Assembly (NCBI GenBank): GCA_034658975.1
Contig: JAYEGJ010000036.1
Coordinates: 1-38,686 of the forward strand
Direction: 5' to 3'
DNA length: 38,686 nt
Source: SZUA-217 sp034658975
GTDB taxonomy: Bacteria > Actinomycetota > Acidimicrobiia > Spongiisociales > ZC4RG35
Shown: in pieces, positions 1 to 7,202 of the stretch
Position numbering within the stretch: position 1 is the stretch's first letter
Layout: each line of letters opens with the position of its first letter
Notes under the pieces: generated by a model
What the model saw: only the letters and a program-made list of their open reading frames with translations
Databases searched by the model: none
Told to the model about the DNA's origin: nothing
Made by a program: the position numbers and the translations under genes

Positions 1-38
1 AGAAAGAGGTCCATGGCCTCCAACATAGGCGATGGCGG

Positions 39-614
39 ATGCGGTCCAGCCATCAATACGATGGGCCCGTGTCCAGACAAGCCCTCATCGATCATCTGAA
101 GCTGCATGCGCTACGAACCGACGGTCCATTCACCCTGCGCTCAGGGGTCGTGTCCTCGTGGTATCTAGATGGCCGACAAACCACATTCGATGGTGAGGGC
201 GCGACCAAAGTGGGGGCAGCAGTGCTCGAAATTCTCGACGATGAGGTGGAGGCGGTCGGTGGGATGACAATGGGAGCCGATCCAATCGCTATTGCTACAG
301 CCATTGCCGGGACGGCGGCGGGTCGTCGCCTGAAGGCCTTCTCCATCAGGAAGACCGAGAAGGGCCACGGAATAGGTGGCCGTCTCGTCGGCCCGGTTGC
401 GTCTGGCACCAAGGTCGCCATCCTCGAGGACACCACTACGACCGGCGGAGCGGCCCTCGAAGCTGCCCGCTACGCCATCAGTGAAGGATTGGATGTGGTC
501 CAGGCCGTTGCCCTGGTCGATCGATCCGGTGGCGCTGCCGCAAGGAACTTCGAGGAACTCGGGGTCCCCCACGTCGCCCTGGTGACCCCGTCCGATCTGG
601 GAGTCGAGGAATGA
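39..614 (+). CDS. pyrE: Orotate phosphoribosyltransferase
   Basis: This enzyme adds the PRPP ribose-phosphate to orotate to make OMP, the fifth step of pyrimidine synthesis, in the cytoplasm. The sequence shows the type I phosphoribosyltransferase PRPP loop (AILEDTTTTGGAALEA, about residues 128-143) and the basic flexible-loop segment FSIRKTEKGHGIGGRL near residue 101. At 191 residues the length is normal. The ATG at 39 gives a 10-residue leader. The in-frame GTG at 69 (VSRQALIDHL) fits the family N-terminus equally well, and neither has a convincing Shine-Dalgarno, so the start is uncertain. The stop overlaps the next gene by four bases (ATGA), so it heads a coupled operon. Family assignment is firm. 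Confidence 0.93.
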   Translation: MRSSHQYDGPVSRQALIDHLKLHALRTDGPFTLRSGVVSSWYLDGRQTTFDGEGATKVGAAVLEILDDEVEAVGGMTMGADPIAIATAIAGTAAGRRLKAFSIRKTEKGHGIGGRLVGPVASGTKVAILEDTTTTGGAALEAARYAISEGLDVVQAVALVDRSGGAAARNFEELGVPHVALVTPSDLGVEE

Positions 615-1213
615 CCCTGGTCGTCAAACGCTCCGCTCTCAAGATGTGGCTCATGGCCATGGCGGGCATCCCGCTTCTGGTCATCTCCCTCGACGTCCTG
701 ACCAACCGGCGCATCACCGACTGGTTGAGGGAGCTCATCTTCCGTCCCGAAGACACCCAGATCTACGAGCCCAGGGATGTGATCTGGGCATGGGTGATGG
801 CTCTGTTCGCCGGCTTCATCGTCCTCTGGGGGCTGAAAGAACTCTTCATGCCCACCCGCGTCGTCGAGAGCCGCCATGATGGGCTGGCCCTGAAGCTCGG
901 TGGACCCTTCCGTTCTGCCACGGTGATTCCCTGGGAGCAACTCGACGATGTGTCCGGTAAAGAGGTGGAGGACGAGGGAGATCGGGTTCCGGTGTTGGTT
1001 GTCAAGGTGCTTTCTCGAGGAGACCTGCCCGAGCACCCATGGGGTGCGCGTTGGATCGAAGACGACCAACTGGCGGTTCTCGCCCAGGACTGGGCCGAGG
1101 ATCCTCGAACCGTGGCGGATCAGGTGATCGAATTCGCCGTGCAGACGGCCGAGAACGAGGCCCGAGAGCGGGCGGATCGGATCGTCAAGGGACTCGAAGG
1201 GGAAGAGGAATGA
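611..1213 (+). CDS. Membrane protein with PH-like domain
   Basis: I do not recognise a specific gene. The 200-residue protein has two predicted membrane helices (about residues 10-28 and 57-76). A soluble part after residue 85 resembles a bacterial PH-like domain: VVESRHDGLALKLGG, then a strand-rich stretch with IPWEQLDDV. The C-terminus is a charged helix rich in Glu and Arg. It is coupled by ATGA overlaps to pyrE upstream and the endonuclease IV gene downstream, so it is cotranscribed. That linkage does not by itself show a role in nucleotide metabolism. The PH-like call is inferred from pattern only. Confidence 0.75.
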   Translation: MTLVVKRSALKMWLMAMAGIPLLVISLDVLTNRRITDWLRELIFRPEDTQIYEPRDVIWAWVMALFAGFIVLWGLKELFMPTRVVESRHDGLALKLGGPFRSATVIPWEQLDDVSGKEVEDEGDRVPVLVVKVLSRGDLPEHPWGARWIEDDQLAVLAQDWAEDPRTVADQVIEFAVQTAENEARERADRIVKGLEGEEE

Positions 1214-1980
1214 CCCTGGTCGGGGCGCACACCCCCACGGAGCGGCCCCTCGAGGAGGCCGCCGCGCGCGGCGCCGACCTGGTGCAGATCTTTCTCTCCA
1301 ATCCCCAATCGTGGAAGAAGCCCAACCCTCGTGCCGACGCAGAGGAACTCCTCACCGCCGGCCTGCCGATATACGTCCATGCCCCGTACTTGATCAATCT
1401 CTGTGCCGACAACAACAGAGTCCGCATCCCTAGCCGCAAGATCCTTCAGGACACCTGCGACGCTGCGACCGAGATAGGCGCAGAGGCTGTTGTGGTTCAT
1501 GGAGGTCACGTCACCGGGGACGGCCCCCAGGAGGAAGGGATCGTCCGGTGGAGGAAGGCCCTCGAGTCGCTGGACACCGACATGCAGGTACTCATCGAGA
1601 ACACTGCAGGTGGGGACAAGGCCCTGGCACGGCGCGTCGAGTGGATCAAGCGGCTCTGGGAGGAGATAGGGGGATTCGAAGTCGGGTTCGTTCTCGATAC
1701 GTGCCATTCCTGGGCCGGTGGCGAGCCATTCGAGGGTCTCGTGGAGAGGGTGATGGATGCCACCGGACGTATCGACCTCGTCCATGCCAATGACTCGAAG
1801 GACCCCTTCGATTCTCACCGGGACCGGCACCAGAACCTGGGCGCCGGTGAATGCCCGGAAGACGAGCTGGCTAGGACGATCGCTGCCGCCGACGCGCCCG
1901 TTGTGGTCGAGACACCGGGGGGAGCCGGCGAACAGGCGGCCGACATCGAATGGGTCAGGCGGGCTTGCGCCGACTCCTGA
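1210..1980 (+). CDS. nfo: Deoxyribonuclease IV (AP endonuclease family 2)
   Basis: This is probably an apurinic/apyrimidinic endonuclease for base-excision repair, a Zn-dependent TIM barrel. Family motifs appear in order: VHAPYLINL (about residue 55), VVHGGH (about 95), LIENTAGG (about 127), FVLDTCHSW (about 157), HANDSKDPFDSHRDRH (about 190) and VVETPGG near the C-terminus. These carry the His, Glu and Asp metal ligands. At 256 residues it is slightly shorter than E. coli Nfo. The ATG at 1210 overlaps the upstream stop (ATGA) and gives the family N-terminus MTLVGAHTP. Longer in-frame extensions upstream lie inside the previous gene and are not credible. The 3' end overlaps the next gene by 31 bp. 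Confidence 0.92.
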   Translation: MTLVGAHTPTERPLEEAAARGADLVQIFLSNPQSWKKPNPRADAEELLTAGLPIYVHAPYLINLCADNNRVRIPSRKILQDTCDAATEIGAEAVVVHGGHVTGDGPQEEGIVRWRKALESLDTDMQVLIENTAGGDKALARRVEWIKRLWEEIGGFEVGFVLDTCHSWAGGEPFEGLVERVMDATGRIDLVHANDSKDPFDSHRDRHQNLGAGECPEDELARTIAAADAPVVVETPGGAGEQAADIEWVRRACADS

Positions 1981-2396
1981 TCCTGACGGTCCTGGTCGGA
2001 GCATGCTCATCGACGGTTCCCTCCGACCTCTTCGAATCGGCCGAGATTCGAGTCGGCACCACCGACCTCAACGTGTGGATCGCAGACGAATCGGCTGAGC
2101 GTCGACGCGGGCTGATGGAGATCGAGGTCCTCCCCAGTGGCATCGACGGCATGGTGTTCTCCTGGTCGAGTCCGGTGTCGGCGAGGTTCCACATGGAAAA
2201 CACCCTGATGCCGCTCGACATCTGGTGGTTCGATGCCGACGGCGTGCTGATCGGACGGACGGAGATGGTGCCCTGCGAGACCGAGGATTGTCCGACATAC
2301 CGGCCACCTGGGCCCGTGCTTTCTGCCCTCGAGACGCCTGCGGGAGTGGAAACCTTCCCGTCGGGGGCTGTCCTCTCGACTGTGGAAAACGACTGA
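1950..2396 (+). CDS. DUF192 family lipoprotein
   Basis: This is a 148-residue exported protein of the DUF192 family. The N-terminus has a basic and hydrophobic signal ending in a lipobox-like LVGACSS, so Cys19 is the likely lipidated residue. The mature part has the family core: a strand pair near VWIADESAERRRGLM, then FHMENTLMPLDIWWFDADG and a C-terminal strand. DUF192 proteins are small beta-barrel proteins of unknown biochemical role. The start overlaps the endonuclease IV gene by 31 bp, which suggests coupling. A later start would destroy the signal peptide. The family call is good and the function is unknown. Confidence 0.85.
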   Translation: MGQAGLRRLLILTVLVGACSSTVPSDLFESAEIRVGTTDLNVWIADESAERRRGLMEIEVLPSGIDGMVFSWSSPVSARFHMENTLMPLDIWWFDADGVLIGRTEMVPCETEDCPTYRPPGPVLSALETPAGVETFPSGAVLSTVEND

Positions 2397-2418
2397 ATCC
2401 GTCTACCCTTCGAGCCCC

Positions 2419-2445
2419 GCACCGGCGTCACGCGCCGCTCGGTGC
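2419..2445 (+). promoter_or_regulatory. Inverted repeat in rpsF leader
   Basis: GCACCG (2419-2424) pairs with CGGTGC (2440-2445), with further inner pairing. It lies about 60 nt upstream of rpsF. Many bacteria autoregulate rpsF-rpsR through an S6:S18-binding mRNA structure in this leader. This stem is a candidate, but I did not match the known motif in detail. Confidence 0.3.
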
Positions 2446-2506
2446 ACCAAACCCCTGCTCCATCGTGTTGATGGGGCCTTCCAACCGGATGTCCACAGGA
2501 GGTCAC

Positions 2507-2794
2507 ATGCGCGACTATGAAATTATGACGATTCATCGGCCTGATCTGGCCGAAGACGATATCGAGGCCAAGGTCACCGAACTCGAGTCGTTCGTCTCCG
2601 ACAGAGGCGGCAACGTCACCAAGAAGGATCTCTGGGGCAAGCGTCGCTTCGCCTATGAGATCGACCACATCTCCGAGGGCTACTACACGGTCCTTAACTT
2701 CGAGGCCGACACGGAGTCGGTCGACACCCTCGACCGTGTGCTCTCCCTCGCCGACGACGTCATCCGCCACAAGATCGTCCGCCTCAGCAAGTAG
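2507..2794 (+). CDS. rpsF: 30S ribosomal protein S6
   Basis: This is small-subunit protein bS6, which binds the central domain of 16S rRNA as a heterodimer with S18. The 95-residue product begins MRDYEIMTIHRPDL and contains the typical LWGKRRFAYEIDHISEGYYTV segment and a final VRLSK. The start is fixed by an AGGAGG Shine-Dalgarno at 2497-2502, five bases before the ATG at 2507. The reading frame stays open far upstream, but that extension lacks S6 homology. It begins the conserved rpsF-ssb-rpsR-rplI cluster. Length and order are normal for the family. Confidence 0.97.
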   Translation: MRDYEIMTIHRPDLAEDDIEAKVTELESFVSDRGGNVTKKDLWGKRRFAYEIDHISEGYYTVLNFEADTESVDTLDRVLSLADDVIRHKIVRLSK

Positions 2795-2856
2795 ATCTGG
2801 AATCCGTCCCACCGACCCGGCATAGTCGGCGGTGAGACGTGAACAGGAGATAACAA

Positions 2857-3309
2857 ATGTCAAACAACGTGACACTCATCGGCAACCTCGTCGACGACCC
2901 GGAGCTTCGCTTCACACCGTCGGGCGTTGCCATGGCCAAGATCCGCATGGCCGTCAACCGCCGCTACCAGAAAGATGGCGAGTGGCAGGAACAGACCAGT
3001 TTCTTCACCGGAACGATCTGGCGTGAGCAGGCCGAACAGGTCGCCGAGTCCCTCCAGAAAGGCGCCCGCGTCATCGTCAGCGGCCGTCTCGAGCAACGCT
3101 CATGGGAGACCCAGGAAGGCGACAAGCGCTCCGTCGTGGAGATCCAGATCGACGAGATGGGTCCTTCGCTTCGGTGGGCCACGGCGACGGTCAACAAGAC
3201 CCAGCGCACCGGTGGTGGTGACTGGTCGAACAATCAGCAGCAGGGCGCTGCCGCCAAGCCGGCTCCGGTCGCCCGTGATGACTACGGGCCCGACGAGGCC
3301 CCCTTCTAG
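2857..3309 (+). CDS. ssb: Single-stranded DNA-binding protein
   Basis: This replication and repair protein coats single-stranded DNA. The 150-residue sequence has an N-terminal OB fold (NNVTLIGNLVDDPELRF through EMGPSLRWATA, about residues 3-110), a short Gln- and Gly-rich linker and an acidic tail ending DEAPF. That tail corresponds to the protein-interaction tip of SSB. AGGAG lies just upstream of the ATG. Its position between rpsF and rpsR is the classic bacterial arrangement and links replication and ribosome assembly in one transcript. Confidence 0.96.
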   Translation: MSNNVTLIGNLVDDPELRFTPSGVAMAKIRMAVNRRYQKDGEWQEQTSFFTGTIWREQAEQVAESLQKGARVIVSGRLEQRSWETQEGDKRSVVEIQIDEMGPSLRWATATVNKTQRTGGGDWSNNQQQGAAAKPAPVARDDYGPDEAPF

Positions 3310-3321
3310 GAGGTTTTACAA

Positions 3322-3594
3322 GTGCCACGTAAGAACAAGAGAAACCCCCGCGGGGCCACCCAGCGCGGCCGTCGTCAGGACTTCCGCCGGGGCAGGCCCA
3401 AGCCCTGCGGCCTCTGCCCGAACAAGCCGGTCGACTGGAAGGACACTTCGGTCCTCCGCAAGTACGTATCGGACCGCGGCAAGATTCGCAGCCGTCGAGT
3501 GACCGGTCTCTGCCCGAAGCATCAGCGTGCGGTGGCCGTGGCGGTCAAGAATGCCCGCGAGATGGCAATGCTTCCCTACGTGGGTGGCCGATGA
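3322..3594 (+). CDS. rpsR: 30S ribosomal protein S18
   Basis: This is small-subunit protein bS18, the partner of S6. It is 90 residues long with a basic N-terminal tail. It keeps the zinc-ribbon (C+) form: Cys pair in PCGLCPNK and a second CPKH near residue 70. The core PVDWKDTSVLRKYVSDRGKI is diagnostic. It starts with GTG at 3322, preceded by AGGAGG-like bases (aggaggt, 3308-3314). The stop overlaps the rplI start as ATGA, so the two are translationally coupled. Confidence 0.96.
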   Translation: MPRKNKRNPRGATQRGRRQDFRRGRPKPCGLCPNKPVDWKDTSVLRKYVSDRGKIRSRRVTGLCPKHQRAVAVAVKNAREMAMLPYVGGR

Positions 3595-4037
3595 AGCTCA
3601 TCCTGACCTCCGATGTGGTGGATCTGGGCAAGCGCGGCGATGTGGTCGACGTAGCCGATGGATACGCCCGCAACTTCCTCCTGCCCAGGAGTTTCGCCAT
3701 CAAGGCCAATGAGGGTGCCCTCGCCCAGGCCGAATCGATTCGCGAGACCCGGATCGAGGTCGAGCGGAAGGCCAAGGAGCTAGCCGAGGCCATTGCCCAG
3801 CAACTCGTCGGCTCACGCGTCGTCCTGGCCGCCCAGGCCGGCGACGAAGGCCAGCTCTACGGATCGGTGTCCGTGGCCGACGTTGTCGAGGGGATCAGAC
3901 GATTCACCGGCATCGAACTAGAGAAGGGTCAGGTGGAGCTTGCCGAGCCCATCAAGGCCATCGGTCTTCACGAGATCCAGATCAGGGTGCACCAAGAGGT
4001 CGAGTTCCCGCTGACGCTCGACGTCATCCCCGCCTAG
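3591..4037 (+). CDS. rplI: 50S ribosomal protein L9
   Basis: This is large-subunit protein bL9, an elongated two-domain protein at the base of the L1 stalk. The 148 residues show the N-terminal domain (MKLILTSDVVDLGKRGDVVDVADGYARNFL), the long connecting helix rich in Glu, Lys and Ala, and the C-terminal domain with LYGSVSVADV. The length is typical. The ATG overlaps the rpsR stop. A strong intrinsic terminator follows, so rplI ends this operon and dnaB is transcribed separately or by read-through. Confidence 0.96.
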   Translation: MKLILTSDVVDLGKRGDVVDVADGYARNFLLPRSFAIKANEGALAQAESIRETRIEVERKAKELAEAIAQQLVGSRVVLAAQAGDEGQLYGSVSVADVVEGIRRFTGIELEKGQVELAEPIKAIGLHEIQIRVHQEVEFPLTLDVIPA

Positions 4038-4065
4038 GAGTTTGTTTCTCCATCCCAGCGAAGCG

Positions 4066-4101
4066 CGCGAGAACGGCCCCCGAATAGGGGCCGTTTTCGC
4101 G
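4066..4101 (+). terminator. Intrinsic terminator after rplI
   Basis: A 15-bp arm (4066-4080) pairs with 4087-4101 around a CGAATA loop. The core AACGGCCCC/GGGGCCGTT is perfect and there is one G-T wobble. The T-run is embedded in the 3' arm rather than following it. It lies 28 bp after the rplI stop and is the only obvious terminator of the ribosomal operon. Confidence 0.8.
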
Positions 4102-4243
4102 TTCTAACCTTGATTTTCGCGTCCTCCAGCCAATCCTTTCCATCGCGAAAAACAAAGAGCGTTCTGGCTTGGGGTGCCCCTCAGCCATGGTCTATGTTCC
4201 GCTGACTTCCCCCGCTGATGGCGGACCACTTCCTCGCCCCGGC

Positions 4244-4266
4244 GGGGTCTTGCGCGCCAAGACCCC
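4244..4266 (+). promoter_or_regulatory. Hairpin in dnaB leader
   Basis: GGGGTCTTG (4244-4252) and CAAGACCCC (4258-4266) form a perfect 9-bp stem with a CGCGC loop, 45 bp before dnaB. No T-run follows. A second inverted repeat (TTTTCGCG at 4114-4121 and CGCGAAAA at 4144-4151) lies earlier in the same 274-bp gap. Function is unknown; an attenuator or leader structure is possible. Confidence 0.35.
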
Positions 4267-4311
4267 ACGAATCTGTCAGGGGCTCGCGCCATTGTGTACT
4301 GAGAGGACGAT

Positions 4312-6318
4312 ATGACGAGCGTGCAACAACCAACTCAGATGCGGCCGGGATACCGCAATCCGCCTCACTCACGTGAGGCAGAAGAGTCGGTGATCGGCGC
4401 CGTCCTCCTCTCGGTCGATGCGGCCAATGAGGTCATGGACCAGGTCCATCCCGAGGACTTCTACGTCCCGGCCCACCAAGCCATCTACGAGTCGATGCGC
4501 GAACTCTTCGACGCCAACCAGGCGATCGACGCGGTCACCGTCTCCGAGGCGCTCCGTCGCAGAGGCGAGCTAGAGAAGGTCGGCGGGGTCCAGTACTTGA
4601 CCCGTCTTGTCGACATCGTCCCGTCGACCTCCAATGTGCATTACTACGCGGGGATCGTCGAGGAGCACGCCAAGCGTCGTGATCTGATCAGGGCCGGCGC
4701 CTCGGTCACCGACGTGGCGTTCAGCATCGACGAAGACATCGCCAGTGTCCTCGACCGTGCCGAGCAGGCCGTTCTCGCCGTCGCCGAGAGGCGAAGCTCC
4801 CAAACGCTCCTCGAGGTCGGGCCGATGTTCAACGAGGTCCTCGAGCGCATCGAGATGCTCGAGCAACAGGGCTCTGACATGACGGGGCTGGCCACCGGGT
4901 TCGTCGACCTCGACAAGAAACTCGCCGGGCTCCAGAAGTCGAATCTTGTGGTAATTGCTGGAAGACCTGCCATGGGTAAATCTAGTCTTGCGCTCAACAT
5001 CGCCACCAACGCGGCTTCGGCGGGCGAGCCCGCCGCCATCTTTTCCTTGGAGATGTCCAAAGAGGAGATCGTCCAGAGAATCCTCTCCTCGGTGGGCAAG
5101 GTCGACTCGATGAAGCTTCGCTCCGGCCAACTCGGCCCGCTGTGGCAACGCATCGTCGACGCCGCCGGACGGATGTACAAGGCACCGATATTCATCGACG
5201 ACTCTCCAATCGTCACGGTCACCGACATCCGGGCCAAGTGCCGTCGCCTCAAGCGTAAGAAAGGCCTGTCACTGGTGGTGGTCGACTACATCCAACTGAT
5301 GGAGGCGAGTGGCAGCGAGAACCGTCAGCAGGAGATCGCCCAGATCTCGAGGAACCTCAAGAATCTCGCTCGCGAACTCGAGGTACCGATCCTCGCCATG
5401 TCACAGCTCAACCGGTCCTTGGAGTCCAGAGAGGACAAGCGGCCGCGTCTTTCCGATCTACGTGAGTCGGGCTGCCTCACAGCGGATACCCGCCTGATAC
5501 GAGCCGACACCAACGCCGAGATCACACTTGGGGAACTGGTCGAGTCGGGGGCCACGGACGTCCCTCTGTGGAGTCTCGACGATCGGTTCCGTCTCGTCCG
5601 CTCCAACATGACGCGTGCGTTTCCGAGCGGGACCAAGCCCGTGTTCGAGATGCAGCTCGCCTCGGGACGCGTCGTCACCGGGACCGACAACCACCCATTC
5701 CTCACCCTCGATGGGTGGACTCCTCTGGGGGACCTCGAGCCCGGCTCACGTATCGCAGTGGCAAGGGCCGTTCCCGACCGAGATGCGACCGCTGCCCTGA
5801 ATACCAACGTCGACTCGATTCCGTCGACCGTTTGGGAGTACGTCAGGTCGAAGGCGATGCCCTCGGCGAACGTGTCGGCCCGTGAGCTGGCCAATCGGCT
5901 GGAGATTCCCTACGCGGGCTCAACCCTCTACAAGTCGGGTTTGTCCAGACAACGCATGAAGAGAGTGGCCATTGCGCTTGACGATCATTACCTGCACGCT
6001 CTCGCCGACTCCGACGTGCTTTGGGATCGGGTCGTATCGATCACCCCTCTGGGGGAGCAGCCGGTCTTCGATGCAACGGTCGAACTGACTCACAACTTCC
6101 TGGCCAACGGGATTGTTGCCCACAACTCGATCGAACAAGACGCGGACGTTGTGATGTTCATCTATCGCCACGAGTACTACCACCCCGAGGATCAGGAAAA
6201 GAAGGGCATCGCCGAGGTCATCATCGCCAAGCATCGCGCCGGCTCAACCGGCCCGGTCGAGATGACCTTCCAGCCCGAGTTCACCCGATTCGCCAACCTG
6301 GGGCGTGACGTCACCTGA
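4312..6318 (+). CDS. dnaB: Replicative DNA helicase DnaB containing an intein
   Basis: This is the hexameric 5'-3' helicase of the replication fork. The 668-residue precursor has the N-terminal DnaB domain (about 15-120), then the RecA-like ATPase with Walker A GRPAMGKS at residues 217-224 and a Walker B strand LSLVVVDYIQLM near 323. An intein occupies residues 388-605, between DLRESG and SIEQDADVVM. The C-terminal 63 residues complete the helicase (AKHRAGSTGPVEMTF). Removing the intein leaves about 450 residues, the normal length. The start ATG at 4312 is preceded by GAGAGGA. The codons around Walker A (4951-4989) are strikingly AT-rich compared with the rest of the gene. Confidence 0.96.
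   Translation: MTSVQQPTQMRPGYRNPPHSREAEESVIGAVLLSVDAANEVMDQVHPEDFYVPAHQAIYESMRELFDANQAIDAVTVSEALRRRGELEKVGGVQYLTRLVDIVPSTSNVHYYAGIVEEHAKRRDLIRAGASVTDVAFSIDEDIASVLDRAEQAVLAVAERRSSQTLLEVGPMFNEVLERIEMLEQQGSDMTGLATGFVDLDKKLAGLQKSNLVVIAGRPAMGKSSLALNIATNAASAGEPAAIFSLEMSKEEIVQRILSSVGKVDSMKLRSGQLGPLWQRIVDAAGRMYKAPIFIDDSPIVTVTDIRAKCRRLKRKKGLSLVVVDYIQLMEASGSENRQQEIAQISRNLKNLARELEVPILAMSQLNRSLESREDKRPRLSDLRESGCLTADTRLIRADTNAEITLGELVESGATDVPLWSLDDRFRLVRSNMTRAFPSGTKPVFEMQLASGRVVTGTDNHPFLTLDGWTPLGDLEPGSRIAVARAVPDRDATAALNTNVDSIPSTVWEYVRSKAMPSANVSARELANRLEIPYAGSTLYKSGLSRQRMKRVAIALDDHYLHALADSDVLWDRVVSITPLGEQPVFDATVELTHNFLANGIVAHNSIEQDADVVMFIYRHEYYHPEDQEKKGIAEVIIAKHRAGSTGPVEMTFQPEFTRFANLGRDVT
5473..6126 (+). 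other. Mini-intein inside DnaB (residues 388-605)
   Basis: This in-frame protein-splicing element is 218 codons long. It starts with Cys1 (CLTADTRL, block A), has the block B pattern TGTDNHPFLT about 80 residues in, block F (DRVVSITPLGEQPVFDATV) and block G ending HNFLANGIVAHN before Ser606. Cys1, the TxxH-type block B His, the penultimate His, terminal Asn and +1 Ser are all present, so splicing should be possible. The insertion point RESG/SIEQD is the one I recall for the Synechocystis DnaB intein. No LAGLIDADG motifs are visible. About 90 residues between B and F contain a helix-turn-helix-like segment (SARELANRLEIPYAGSTL), probably a remnant of a homing-endonuclease region. Confidence 0.93.
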
Positions 6319-6323
6319 AGCAC

Positions 6324-6370
6324 TTGACATGACTAACCACCTTAGTTACTGTAACTAACAGTATTAGTCA
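6324..6370 (+). promoter_or_regulatory. Promoter overlapped by nested palindromic operator
   Basis: A consensus -35 TTGACA (6324-6329) is followed after 17 bp by TACTGT (6347-6352), a plausible -10. The same stretch holds two 19-bp palindromes of form TRACTAA-N5-TTAGTYA at 6330-6348 and 6352-6370. Together they form one larger palindrome centred on 6350, whose inner part reads TTAGTTACTGTAACTAA. The third gene of the operon encodes a TetR-type repressor, so autoregulation by two dimers side by side is the likely reading. Confidence 0.75.
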
Positions 6371-6384
6371 CTCTGGAGGTTCAA

Positions 6385-6771
6385 ATGACTTCAAACGACA
6401 CCGTTCTGCGGAGATCCCTGGCCATCAACGGTCTCTTCTCGATCGTTTCCGGGCTGGTGTCACTCGTGTTCGCAGATGCAATATCCGACTTCATGGGGAT
6501 CCACCCGTTGGTACTCCGATTCGTCGGAGTTGGTGTGCTGATCTTCGGGGCAGCGGTCTACTGGTTCTCCCGACACGACAACATCGAACCGGGCTTCGCC
6601 TGGTTCACCACCATCGCCGATCTCGCATGGGTTATCGGGACGGCGGTGCTGATCTTCAGCTATCCGGATCTGATGTCCTCCGGCGGCAACAGCCTGGCCG
6701 GAATTCTCGCCGTGGCAGTCCTCTTGTTCGCCATCGGCCAGTTCGTTGGCCTGAAGAAGGTGTCGGCATGA
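6385..6771 (+). CDS. Four-helix membrane protein
   Basis: I do not recognise a named family. The 128-residue protein has four predicted membrane helices (roughly residues 12-32, 42-62, 72-91 and 100-122) separated by short loops. There is no signal peptide and no catalytic motif. TGGAGG at 6374-6379 fixes the ATG at 6385. Its stop overlaps the following SRPBCC gene (ATGA), and the operon ends with a TetR-type regulator. An operator-rich promoter sits directly upstream. The arrangement suggests an inducible membrane or lipophilic-compound response, but the substrate is unknown. Confidence 0.82.
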   Translation: MTSNDTVLRRSLAINGLFSIVSGLVSLVFADAISDFMGIHPLVLRFVGVGVLIFGAAVYWFSRHDNIEPGFAWFTTIADLAWVIGTAVLIFSYPDLMSSGGNSLAGILAVAVLLFAIGQFVGLKKVSA

Positions 6772-7202
6772 AGCGTTTGTCCACCGAGGTCGAAATCGCT
6801 GCTACTCCAGAGAAGGTGTGGGAGGTCCTGACCGACCTCGACTCCTATGAGGAATGGAATGCGCACATCGTCTCGGCATCCGGGAATGTCGCCAAGGGTG
6901 ATCGCCTCGACCTGGAGATGACGACGCCGAAAGGGAAGAAGATGAGATTCACTCCCTTCGTGACCGAGGCAATTCCCAACAGATCCTTCGAATGGCTCGG
7001 CAAGCTCGGCTTAAAGGGTGTTTTCGACGGGCGTCACCGATTCGATCTCGAGCCGACCGCGAAGGGGATCAGGCTCATCCATGGTGAGGAATTCACCGGT
7101 GTCCTTTCTCCGATGATCTTCAGGATGATCGGGGATCAGACCCGAGCAGACTTCGAAACCATGAATGCCGGCCTGAAGGAGCGCGTGGAGAGTGGGGCGT
7201 AA
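6768..7202 (+). CDS. SRPBCC (START-like) family protein
   Basis: This 144-residue cytoplasmic protein has the helix-grip SRPBCC pattern. The N-terminal strand and helix are VEIAATPEKVWEVLTDLDSYEEWNAHI, followed by a run of beta strands (DRLDLEMTTPKGKKMRFTP), the EWLGKLGLKGVFDGRHRF segment and a long C-terminal helix (DFETMNAGLKERV). Such proteins bind hydrophobic ligands in a deep cavity and include polyketide cyclase-like proteins. The start ATG at 6768 overlaps the previous stop by two bases. The 3' end overlaps the TetR gene by 11 bp. The ligand cannot be told from sequence. Confidence 0.87.
   Translation: MKRLSTEVEIAATPEKVWEVLTDLDSYEEWNAHIVSASGNVAKGDRLDLEMTTPKGKKMRFTPFVTEAIPNRSFEWLGKLGLKGVFDGRHRFDLEPTAKGIRLIHGEEFTGVLSPMIFRMIGDQTRADFETMNAGLKERVESGA

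Noticed and set aside
1120..2875. Two long minus-strand open frames opposite nfo, DUF192 and rpsF
   Set aside because: The opposite strand carries clear family motifs and coupled starts; the antisense products have none.
5700..6060. LAGLIDADG homing endonuclease in the DnaB intein
   Set aside because: No LAGLIDADG-type motif can be seen and the intein is only 218 residues, so an intact endonuclease does not fit.
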